Assembly (NCBI GenBank): GCA_027559495.1
Contig: JAMXSV010000004.1
Span: 2,779,001-2,843,000, forward strand
Source of the DNA: Aurifilum marmelostoma
Taxonomy: Eukaryota > Ascomycota > Sordariomycetes > Diaporthales > Cryphonectriaceae
Length of the DNA: 64,000 bases
Direction of reading: 5' to 3'
Shown: in pieces, positions 54,147-64,000 of the stretch
Layout: each line of letters begins with the position of its first letter
How positions within the stretch are numbered: position 1 is the first letter of the stretch
The notes under the pieces: generated by a model
The model's database searches: none
Told to the model about the DNA's origin: nothing
The model's input: the letters and a program-made list of their open reading frames with translations, nothing else
Program-made: the position numbers and the translations under genes

Positions 54147-55669
54147 ATTGAGATGATAAGAGCTTACAACACACAACGAGCAAGGAGAATGCACAAAAGC
54201 AAATTAAAACAGATAATCCAACGTTTGGGGTCGGCACAGAGAGAAGACACGGTCCACCATCGACTGAGATGAGCCGGCCACGTCAGGTGTCGATAGGTGT
54301 CAGTTGATAGTGACAACAACGTTCACGCGCCCCCTCCAGGGGTGTTAACGTGCATGGACAGCGAATGGATGTGTGGCGCAAGACCCCCACATGTGACACT
54401 TAAGCAACCACCCAGCACAAAGATGAATGCCTGAAAGAAAGAAGAAAAAAGTACCCAGGAGAGCGGTGAAAACCGCAGAACCTCCAAGCAGACGAGATTA
54501 TCTCAGAATACGGACTGCTCGTGTAACTGAAGCTCCGATAGCGAGAGGTTCTCTTAACACCGTAGAGTGGAATGAATGGTGCAAGCTCACCGTGATTGCG
54601 CTAGCCGATTGACGCAATACCTCCAGCCCCCGCCTAAAAGGCCCCCTCACCAGCCTCTCCCAGCCCCCCAAATGTTTCCCCACAGAACACTATAGTGAGT
54701 GCATCGCAGCCTTCTGCAGAGCCAGCGGCCTTTTCCAGGGCTTATAAGCTGCTGAGTCACGACTTGGGCTTAGGCTGGGGAGACCTATAAGTTTTAACGG
54801 TAGACTACAGATATTCATTGAGAGGTTGTTCATTGGAAGCGCAAAGGCATAGGGTCCTCCGCTGAGTGAGGCACCAGCCAAATCAAATGGTCCAGCACGA
54901 TGGAGACAAGTGTGCTGGTGGTTTAGCGAACCTCTCTCAGCTTTGATTGATGGGTGGTAATCATCACACGGCAAACGCTGGTTATCAGCGACCGGATCCG
55001 GTCAGTGTTTCTTGTCCCGTAGGTCGACGATCGGCGTCGCTATGTCCTACTGATTGCAACGATGTACTTACATACTATGTACTGTATGCATAGGATCTGT
55101 GCACTCTGGATATGAATAGAATTCCCATCTACCATGTGCTCCTCAACACCTCTTCTCCGATCTAGATAGACGATGCCAGGCTCGAGCCAATAGTAAATCT
55201 TCCGAAGTAGATTTCCAACGAAGCTGCTGCAAGGGGTCCTTGGGATCGTGACTATGGTAGCATCCCGCCCGGCATCTTACGTACAAAATGTAGGTACGCA
55301 CTGCCAAAGTACGTCACAGGGACCCAGGCATGGGGCACACGGCAGCCAGCGCCAGTGCAGAAAACTTGTCAAGCGCCAAGCCAACCGGAATACAGTCATA
55401 TGGGCTCCCCTTATCTTTCGAGCTCCGCGATAACGATGAGCGCCTTCTTGCTCGCGTGAGTCGCGGGGTCTCCTGGCCCATCTGACTTGACTCCTTCGCG
55501 GAATCTTCCTCTTGGGTTTCTGCTTCACTCCTCCTACTTACTTATTATTCTATATGTGATCACGATTCAATACGTCGGCTGTGCCTTTGCGCCTATATAG
55601 AGTCTCTCTCTCCATCGTCTCCATTCGAGATATCGCACCGGGAAAGACAATCGGCCCACATCCTGCGTC
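54147..55669. other. Divergent intergenic region between nuclease and PQ-loop genes
   Basis: 1.5 kb that must contain both promoters. No gene is seen. Pyrimidine-rich DNA (CTCTCTCTCTCC at about 55603) precedes the PQ-loop start. Confidence 0.45.
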
Positions 55670-56998
55670 ATGTCCGCCTTCGTCGTGAAGATGGACTCGG
55701 CCTCGACGTCGACCAAGATGGGCCATGCGCTGTCTGGTATCTTTGGCAGCATCAGTCTGGTCGCCTGGATATGTCTTCTCGTATGGGATCTTCCATATCC
55801 AGCCTCCCCTTAACTATGACTATGGCGGGCTAACAGTCGCAAATAGCTTCCCCAGCTTATCACCAATTACAAGGCCAAGAGTGCCGATGCTTTATCAATG
55901 GGCTTCCTGTTTATCTGGATGCTGGGCGACCTTACCAATCTAGCAGGTATGCGGACTCCTCAATCTCTTCTCTTTCCATCTACCTCTCTCCTCACACTTT
56001 CCCACACGCTCCCAAACTCTCGTAATCACTATCCATTCCCATTCTGACCCATCCGGCTTTCTCTCCACACGCACAGGCGCTCTCGTGACCGACCTGGCGC
56101 CGTCCGCCATCGCCATCGGCATCTACTTTTGCTTCGCCGACCTCATCCTGATCTGCCAGTGCCTCTACTACAATGCCCTCAACGCCCGGCGCCGGCGCGA
56201 CCGCCAACGCCACCTCTCCACCAACACCGAGAACTCAGCCATCTCCGAGGAGGAGCCTCTCCTCTCCCGCGAGCGCTCGGGCTCCGGTGGCGGCCTCCCC
56301 GGCAGCCACCGCAGGCACTCGGTGCGCCGCAGCTCGTCTGGCCTTGACCCCCTGCAGAGAATGGTCACCGGCGAGGACGACACCCCGCAGCGGAGCGCGT
56401 GGATAACCAACATCCTGAGCCTGGCCGCCGTATACATCCTGGGCATCGCCGCGTGGTTCGTCAGCCGTGAGGTGCTGGGCAGCGACCCTGGTGCGCCGGT
56501 AGATGGGGACGCGGGCGCTGAGGAGGAGCTCGACAAGCCATTGATGGCCCTGGGCATGGCCTTGGGCTACTTTAGTGCGGTGTGCTACCTGTGCGCGCGC
56601 ATCCCTCAGATCATCAAGAACTGGAGGGAGAAGTCTACAGAAGGTATGTTGTGCCCATATCCGAGACAATCTCTGATCTATCATTCGGAATTGTGCGAGA
56701 AAAAAGAAAGAGGAACCAGAAAAAAAGGCTGACTTCAACTGCTCCCATAGGTCTGGCCCTGCTCTTCTTCCTGCTCTCCCTAACCGGCAACTCCACCTAC
56801 GGCGCAAGTCTGGTTGCCTACTCCCAGGACGGTGCCTACCTCCTCAAGGCGCTTCCCTGGTTGCTTGGGTCCCTGGGCACCATCGTCGAGGACATGATCA
56901 TCTTTGGTCAATTCCAGCTGTACTCAAAAAACAAAGATACAAAATCAGCGCCCGACGCCGGCAACGGCCACGCTGCGCGGCCTGAGGTCGAGCCATAG
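55670..56998 (+). CDS. PQ-loop vacuolar amino-acid transporter (Ypq/Rtc2-like)
   Basis: Exons 55670..55780, 55847..55946, 56077..56643 and 56751..56998 encode 341 residues. Two PQ motifs are present, LPQLITNYKAKSADALSMG (P39-Q40) and RIPQIIKNWREKSTEGLAL (P247-Q248), each in front of membrane helices. About seven helices are predicted, with a long cytosolic loop in the middle. This is the layout of the yeast Ypq1-3/Rtc2 and animal PQLC2 transporters, which move cationic amino acids across the vacuole or lysosome membrane. The central loop holds EEEPLL (128-133), an acidic dileucine signal of the type that sends Ypq proteins to the vacuole through AP-3; this match strengthens the assignment. 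The start gives the usual short N-terminus before helix 1. Confidence 0.92.
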
Positions 56999-59914
56999 AG
57001 CGGCTACGCCCTTCATTGGCTCGGCGGTGTTGTATTATTGTTCTGATGTCTAAAAGTCCGGCGGAAAACGTTACGAAGCAGTTTACGGTATCTGGCGTGC
57101 ATGGTAGGCGTTTTGGGGGCCGTCCTACACGGCTAAGGCGTTGATTCGTTTTTCCTTTCTTCTCATTTGCGCAGGTCTGGCTCATGGGGTACTAGCCATT
57201 GAGATCTTGCTGGGTCGGATTTGGTCTTGCATGTGCATGAAATGTCAACCTTATTTAAACATATTTCATTATCCTTGACCTCGTTCAGCCTCATAGGGAG
57301 CGCCGAGACAGCTGCTTGTGTTGGCTACCCAACACGCGTTTCCTGAGGGCCGTGATCTCCAAGATCGGGGCTCGCGGAACGGCTGAAGAATGTTGTGTAC
57401 TACTGTCTCAGGATATCAGGATCATGACAGCCAGTGCAGACATCGATCCTTGAGATTGCTAGTGCCCCCTTGCCCAGGCCCAACATCCCAGAAATAACAG
57501 CCACAACTCCATCCTGCGATATACTTCTGCGAAGCGCGGGCTCACCACCGATATATGTGCTGCGCAAGACCTCGATCCCGTTGGGGCGAGACTCGGGATG
57601 GTTAATCCCAGCCCCGGTCCGCTATAGACGGTGGAACGGCAGGCGGCTCTTTTGATGCAGCTCATGCATCGGAAAATTCATGCCCATCCATTCCAGCCAG
57701 TGCGCCAAGGTAGCTACGCGGCACAATTCAGCACAGCAAGAGCCCCTACAGGATTATTTGCGGAACTCATTGCCGCCTAAGAACCATTATTGTGTCTTTG
57801 CACTCTCAAGCAACCGCTGCAGGAATCAGCACCGTACCTGGGGTCGATGACCTAGACTCGCCTTCTTCTTTTTTTTTTTTTTTTTTTTTTTTTGTGCGAG
57901 AAGTGTCGTCAAAGTGTCATGGCTTGGGGGCCAGCTGACAGGCGCACACCGAAGCCCGGAGGTGTCGATAGGAATTGGTTTGGAACAAAGAAGGAATGGC
58001 GGCCATCTTCAAGCAAGCGCATTGCCAAGCTGCGTTGGCCCAGAAAGAGAGTTTTAGGACTTCAGCTGTGGTGGCACCCCAGCGTGGCTGTGTATACAAA
58101 GAGCTGATCCAATAGCAATAGCAGCAGCAGAATGCGAGTGTAGGAATGGTTCGTTGGGCTGGGATGTCCATTTGCGATCTCTGTGTGTCATGTCTTGTTC
58201 TGAAACTTCGCCCGAAAAGGAGGGGGGAAGGGCGGCACGGATATGCGAGCGAAACGGTGATACTGTTACCAGCATAAAACAGCTGAACGCGTCACTTCTC
58301 TTCACCACACACCTCTACACACACACATGCAGGATGACAGCAGGAAGACCAGACAGGTGAATTGTCGGTGTTGGAATGTTGTGGTCAGTCCCGTCCCATG
58401 ACAGCACACATCGCATTGCCAAGCTTGTGGCGATGTGACGATGCATAGCTGGCGCCTTGGTAAAAACCAATATGGAAACGGGGTTGCTTACTATGGATCC
58501 TAGAGCAGGTCGACAAAACCGCTGAAATATCGTGGCGCATTTTCCCGCGGGCGCCGTAAGTGACATTTTCCAAGGCAGACACAGCGTAACAAGGACAGGT
58601 GACCTGATCTTTCACTCAGAATATCAAGGCTACTTACTCTGCATTCTTGAATACGTTATGATATACTTGCGTGGCTGTCTGCATTTCGGATCTTGTTGCA
58701 ATCGTCAGAGTGGACCCGGACAAGGAAGCGAGATGGGAGAAATTCGTGTCTTAGCCCAAGGGTCTGAGACATCAGAGTCTGAGTCTGAATCTCAAGACAA
58801 GGAATGAGCCGACGCCCCGACACTGGAGAAGATAACAGCCTAGACGAGATGCGGCGGCACGCCGTGCCAACCATGTGCCGGACGGTCGGACCCCTGGGAA
58901 TATCATTGATGTCAATATCCGAATGACTTCTCTCTTGATCAAATGATTCATTTTGTTGGTTTTTCAGAGGCACTAGCAGTCGATAGTAGGTCCTCAGCAC
59001 CCGGTACGTGTGTGCCGAGGCGCCCCGTTCACCACTATAAGTCTAAATTTACAGTGCTCTCTGCCTAGCCCTAAAGAGCACTCATTCATTCTGTACCTAT
59101 TGCCGCCCGAGCTGCCTCTGCCCAATCCCCTTCTTGTATGATCCACCGGGCCTTGGCCCTTCCCTTTCTTCTCTTGTCCACCCCACCTCAGAACAAAAAA
59201 AAAATGAGAACAATGTCACGACAAAGCGCAGGTTTGCCTGGCATCTACCTTCTTTCACCCAGGCAGCACAAAAAACCCCCCTGGCCGCCTTGACTCCAGC
59301 AGTAGCCAGCCCCTCCGAAGGAACCCTTGGCAGGCCTGGACCTTGCTTTTCACTGGCTGACAGGCCACTGCTGCGCCCCTGTCCCCACTCCCCCCTCCCC
59401 TAGCTGTTTGTCTGCAGAGCCGGTGGTGCTGCTACCGCTGCTGCATCATCATCATCAAGCGCCACCCTGCGCCGCAGGCCGGGGGATCTGCAACGATCTT
59501 AACCCCCGGCTGAGCTTTTGAATAAGTTCCCCTGCCTCGCGCTCACACCCCGACACTGGCTTACGCTTTTTGTTGTTGTCATTACTGTTGTTTTGCCCCT
59601 CTCTATATTATCATTTTTACTACCAATGGTGGGAAAGAAGGAGGAAGAAGGAAAGCTATATTCTCGACAAAAGACGGTCGACGAGTGTAATTAAAGGACT
59701 GACAAATCTCGCATACGACATCGTCACCTGCCACGATCCGAGTCCACTCATTCACCCCTTGAGGACCATACCATCGCCGGATTCACCACCACACATACCG
59801 AATAAAGTCTTGCTGGGACTATCACATTCGCTCCGCAAGGTTTCTCTTGCCTTTCTTGGACATATTAGAGCTCATTCTTTTTTGTCTCGTCCTTTCTCCC
59901 GGGCCATTGGCGCA
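56999..59914. other. 2.9-kb stretch without a convincing gene
   Basis: No supported gene. A run of about 25 T occupies 57869-57893, and an A run lies near 59196-59204. From about 59560 the plus strand is the pyrimidine-rich leader of the protease. The frame there (59570 onward) is open into the true start but encodes no signal peptide upstream of it. Confidence 0.4.
57869..57893. repeat. Poly(T) tract
   Basis: About 25 consecutive T after CCTTCTTC in intergenic DNA. Confidence 0.85.
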
Positions 59915-61434
59915 ATGGCCTTGAGATTCTCACAATTCCTGGCTCTGGCTTCGGCCATACCAGTTATCCACGCCGCGGCACCCACAATCCCACGTGATGT
60001 CGGCGCAGGCGCAGGTCAAGGCTTCATTTCTTTCCCAATAAGACGAGGAAGTGGGTCGACCAGGACGCTTTCGGGACGTCAAGCTACAGCCAGCCTGATC
60101 AACGAGGCGGACACAAGTTACCTGATCGAATGTGAGTTATCACCACAGCCTCTCTAATTGCCCATGTCCCCCCCCCCCCCCCCCTTTTCTTTTTTTTTTT
60201 TTTTTTTTCTTCTTCCTTTTTGGCTTTCTTCAGTACTCCCAGATTCCCACTTCCTGATCACCACTAACTCAATACCCCTTTGATAGTGACCTTTGGCTCG
60301 AACGCACAATCTGTCAAGGTCGCCATCGACACGGGCTCCGACGAGCTGTTCGTGGACCCCGACTGCGAAGACCGCGACTTTACCGAGGACCAGCAGCAGG
60401 CTTGCGAGGCCGAAGGCGTCTACACCCCCTCAACCTCGACAACCTCAGAATCGACCGGTGAAACGAGCGAGATCGTCTACGGGTCGGGCGCCGTGGACAT
60501 CGCCTACTACATCGACTCGGTCGGCATTCCCGGCGCCGGCCAGAACCTGACCAGCGTGCAGTTCGGCAAGGCGACCGCGTCCGAGGACCTGAACGAGGGT
60601 ATCCTGGGCCTGGGCTTCGGCAATGGCGTCAACCTCAACTACAGCAACTTTGTCGACGAGCTGAAGGAGCAGGGCTTGACCAACACCAAGGCCTTCTCGG
60701 TGGCCCTCGGGACCAGCGACACCGAGGGCGGCACCATCGTCTTCGGCGGCGTCGACACCAAGAAGTTCTCGGGCTCGCTTGCCTCCCTGGACATTGCGAG
60801 CCCGGCCGAGGGCGACATCCAGCGCTACGCCGTGGCCATGAGCAGCGTCAGCTACAAGAGCAGCAGCGGCACCTCCAAGTACTCGGGCTCCTCGCTGTCC
60901 GAGGTCGTCCTCGACACGGGGTCCTCGCTGTGCGAGCTGCCGACCGCCGTCGTCCAGGCCATGGCCGACGACTTTGACGCCGAGGAGGACAGCGCCTCGG
61001 GCCTGTACGTCGTCGACTGCGACGCCGCCTCCTCGTCCGACACCCTCGAGTTCGCCTTTGACGGCGTCACCATCAGCGTTCCCATGAGCGACTTTGTGCT
61101 GCAGGACGGCACCGTCTGCGTCCTGGGCGTCATGGCCCTCCAGAGCGGCACGGGCATTGACGCCCTGCTGGGCGACACCTTCTTGCGCAACGCCTACGTC
61201 GTCTTTGACCAGACGAACATGAAGATCAGCATGGCCCAGTACACAAGCTGCGGCACCAACGTCCAGGCCATCACCACCGGCTCCTCCGGCGCCAGCTCCT
61301 TTACCGGCGAGTGTGCCGCGAGCTCGAATGCCGCCTCGTCCAGCGATAACGGTGCCGGCGACCTGAACCGCCCTGCAGGTGCTGCCGTCCTGGCTCTCGT
61401 CTGTGGGTTGGTCGCGCTGGTCGGGCTGCTCTAG
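59915..61434 (+). CDS. GPI-anchored extracellular aspartyl protease (pepsin family A1)
   Basis: Exons 59915..60131 and 60287..61434 encode 454 residues. A signal peptide (about 1-20) and a pro-region with Arg pairs are followed by the pepsin fold. The first catalytic site is VAIDTGSDELFVD (D87), the flap YGSGAVDIAYYID, then GILGLGFGNG, and the second catalytic site VVLDTGSSLCELP (D282). The conserved GDTFLRNAYVVFDQ near the end is also present. The C-terminus is Ser/Ala/Thr-rich and ends in a hydrophobic run (AGAAVLALVCGLVALVGLL) preceded by small residues, the expected GPI-attachment signal of yapsin/OPSB-like wall proteases. The intron carries long C and T runs. Both catalytic Asp are intact, so activity is likely. 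The substrate is not predictable. Confidence 0.93.
60169..60209. repeat. Poly(C) and poly(T) runs within the protease intron
   Basis: About 16 C are followed by TTTTC and about 18 T, inside the single intron of the aspartyl protease gene. Confidence 0.85.
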
Positions 61435-62775
61435 AGCGAGCGCAGGTAAGTATGATACCAGGGTTCTTGGATATGTGGGGGTGTATATAATCTGTATTTA
61501 TGGAGGGCCAGCCGAAAGAGGGAGAGAAAGCATATTGCCATGAGAATCTACGAAGTCTATCATGTTTTTAAGTTTTTTGTGTACGGGAGGCGCTGGTCTT
61601 TGTGGCATAATTAATGCCGCCTTCTGGATAAATGGCGTCCGTTGCATCGAGTCGAGTCGCATTGAGCAAATCATTGCTAGAACATGATAGAAGCAATAGC
61701 CTGTGCGGATGATGACACACATAACGCATTGAGGAAATATAACAATCTCGGAAGGATTCAAACCAAGCTCATCTTCACAATACCAGATCAAAGAAGAAAG
61801 AGAGAAAAAAAAAAAAAAAGTGATCAGTTCAAAGCAGTCAGCACCTTAGGCAAGTCAGCGCACCCCACCTACTGTGGGACCCCACACGAGCGACGGCCCC
61901 GGTCCTCAATCCCATCAGCGTGCTCAGATTGACTGTAGCGTGCTGTCGTAACATCATACTACATTCACGCATGTGAAAGCCTACTAGCCAGAAATCAGGA
62001 CTTTACCCCTGCTCATATCCGATACCCTTGGGGAAACCGGTCGAGGCACCACTTCTCCTCCTCGGAAAAAATACAAATTCATGCTGGAGGGACGTCATTC
62101 CTTGGATGTGGCGTCACAAGCCAAAGAGAAGACGACCGTGGGAAGGAAAACAAGAGAAGAACAAAAAAAGGCAAGTGCCGAGTTTAGGGGGCTCGGCTAC
62201 CTGCCGCAGTTCTGCAATCGAGGCCTCTGTTCTTGGGTTACGATGGTTTGTGTACGTGCCAGCCTTTATCGTTCCACATGAGAGATGAGTCGAGGGGCTG
62301 GGCAGTTGGGTTGACTAGTTCTGGTGCTTACGTAGTCTGGGAGCTCGTGTGGAATGGAGTGCCTCCCCGGACCTCTTGAGATCAGCAAAGGCCTCACAAG
62401 TAGCAAGAGTGAAACGTTTGCGATCAAGTGCAGAAAGTATTATGAATTCAGTCGACAACGCGCAATGGTATCATCTCGTGGCCACGAACCATCTCCTCGT
62501 GCTCCCTATCAATCATATTAACCCCCAGGATTTGATCCTAAACCTACCCTCATAGTCAGATGAGCCGACACAGCCGGCACAACAAACTCAATCGCGGTGC
62601 CCAAATCATCCTTCCAAAGCTTTGCCCCTCAGATCCCAGGCTCCAGGGGTAAGTGTGGCAAGAAGAGAAAGGCTAAGCATCAATTCAAGGCGACATCATT
62701 CTCGTCCACAATCGGTGCACCCTGCTCCTTGAACAGTCCTGGCCTGACCGTGGGCTCACGTAGCCACCTTTCCCA
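61435..62775. other. Intergenic, no gene seen
   Basis: 1.3 kb between the protease and the convergent Pmp3-like gene. An A run lies near 61807-61819. No supported frame. Confidence 0.4.
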
Positions 62776-63246
62776 CTACTGCATGGTACCGTACTGTCCC
62801 TGGGGAGGGCCAACGGGCTCGGCGGCGACGTGCTTGTGACCACCCGTCTGGACGCGCTCGCTGTAGATGCCAGGGGCGCGGTCGTAGGCTCGAGCAGCCT
62901 CTTGGCGGGAATAGTAGACATAGATGACGTAGAAAGCGTGGATGTGGCCGGGAATGTAGCTGTTTGTTTGGAGTAAATGTCAGCCGCTGATTCTTTTATG
63001 GAGCGAAGAGAAAAGGCAGGTGGAGGAGCGATGGGCACAAGAGAGCTTACCCTAGCAGTGTCAGGCCGATGTTGATGAGGACATCGGCACCGCAACCGGC
63101 GACGATGAGCACGCCGACGGGAGGGACTGGAGGCAACGGGTCAGCAAGGATTACTACGAGCAAACGAGAAGCGACCGGTGGGCAGAAGGAGACATACAGA
63201 GGAGGGTGATGAGGATAAGTAAGACGAGGCTGCAGACGTTGGCCAT
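62776..63246 (-). CDS. Pmp3/UPF0057 small membrane proteolipid with C-terminal extension
   Basis: Exons 63246..63198, 63126..63051 and 62959..62776 encode 102 residues. The core is MANVCSLVLLILITLL, FPPVGVLIVAGCGADVLINI and LTLLGYIPGHIHAFYVIYVY, the two-helix hairpin of the Pmp3/RCI2/UPF0057 family, with the PPVGV and GCGADxLIN signatures. Yeast Pmp3 controls plasma-membrane potential and salt tolerance; longer relatives (Sna2-4 type) have a cytosolic tail. The tail here (about 40 residues: YYSRQEAARAYDRAPGIYSE and on) fits that longer type, so vacuolar or plasma-membrane location is open. Three exons for so short a gene and every junction in phase support the model. Confidence 0.92.
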
Positions 63247-64000
63247 GGCTGCTGTTTGATGTGACTAGCTCTGTCTCGATCTGATGGATGCGTATGAGAG
63301 GTGTATTCTGTGGAGATCTGTGAGCTGTGCTGATAATGTGCTCTCGTATGTCGTATGATAGGGTGGACGGTATGCTGTTGTCTGATAAAAAGATGCGAAA
63401 GGGCAGGCGTCTTGGCAGAGGTGGCTTGGCTTGAGCTTTTGTACCCGTCTGGGTCAATTGAGTAATCGAGCAAGAGGGAGCAGCAGGAGAGGCGCAGCAA
63501 CAAGCTGGAGGGGAACCCGCCAGGGCTGTTCGTGTCCAAGCAACTCAGTAAAGGTGCGAGGCGAACCAAGGTTCAAGGGAAGGTGCCCCACTTACGTCAC
63601 CGACCTCTCGAAGCTTGGCTGGTGCCGCGTTGCTCACAGATGCGGGCGATGTGGGGATCGGCGGGTAGGCACGCATCCTGGCCTGTACCGTAGCCCTTGC
63701 CTCCTGTATCATGCATAGTAGCACTGCTCCTTACTTAAGTACATAGTAAACCTGGTAGGTACTACGGCGAACAAGGGCAAGCACGGCTACGCCCAGACAG
63801 CTTAATGACACAAGAGTCTTTCGATGAAGCTGGGCATTCCGAGCCACTGTAGTACTATAGTATGTGGCCCTGCGCCATGCTACATCGTAACAAGCAGCAA
63901 CCATGTACGAGGAGAACCTCTCTTCAGCACAGGTTGACTTCTTCACGCCCCTTCAGGATGCCTGCTAGGTCACATATCGAGTAATCATGACATGCACTTC
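63247..64000. other. Right-edge flank, no gene seen
   Basis: The Pmp3-like promoter and about 700 bases with short frames only. The 71-codon minus frame at 63946..63731 has no motif. Confidence 0.4.

Noticed and set aside
1..64000. CRISPR arrays, bacterial operons, prophage or plasmid features
   Set aside because: None are present; introns, tRNA introns and gene families show eukaryotic nuclear DNA.

Overview
The window looks like nuclear DNA of a filamentous ascomycete (Pezizomycotina, probably Sordariomycetes). Genes are split by short GT..AG introns (mostly 40-150 nt) with CTAAC/CTAAT-like branch sites. The tRNA genes carry short introns at the canonical place after position 37. The gene families are typical of this group: two PTH11/SAT4-type rhodopsin-domain membrane proteins, an Srb8-type Mediator subunit with a Pezizomycotina-style N-terminus, small secreted proteins, an S1/P1 nuclease and a GPI-anchored aspartyl protease. 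There is no bacterial-style operon. No assignment was checked against a database; family names come from motif recognition.

Layout. 0-10 kb: a possible membrane-protein tail at the left edge, a two-exon membrane protein (minus), a C2H2-like finger protein (plus), a MOB2-type kinase regulator (minus), an Asterix/PAT-complex subunit (minus) and a rhodopsin-domain protein (minus). 10-15 kb: one secreted cupin-like protein in otherwise quiet DNA. 15-26 kb: an accessory-looking block holding a decayed ankyrin/CorA-like gene, three tRNA-Phe genes with identical mature sequences around an intronless 764-codon gene of unknown function, and a shortened NAD(P)-binding epimerase-like gene. 26-31 kb: about 5.6 kb with no convincing gene. 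31-36.5 kb: Mediator subunit 12 (Srb8), with a single-base frame shift at a C6 run. 37-45 kb: a second rhodopsin-domain gene, a broken BTB gene with an embedded Cys-rich module, and small hypothetical genes. 45-64 kb: a His-rich single-span membrane protein, tRNA-Gly(UCC), a conserved secreted protein with a 25-nt microexon, an S1/P1 nuclease, a PQ-loop vacuolar transporter, an aspartyl protease and a Pmp3-type proteolipid.

The genes do not form one pathway. Housekeeping genes (MOB2, Asterix, MED12, PQ-loop, Pmp3) alternate with secreted or surface genes that could act at the cell surface or in nutrition, and with stretches of decay. The stretches most worth following up are the tRNA-Phe-bounded 764-codon gene, the two dying genes (ankyrin/CorA-like and BTB with zinc-binding-like module), the MED12 frame shift, and the His-rich protein ending in a PPxY motif.
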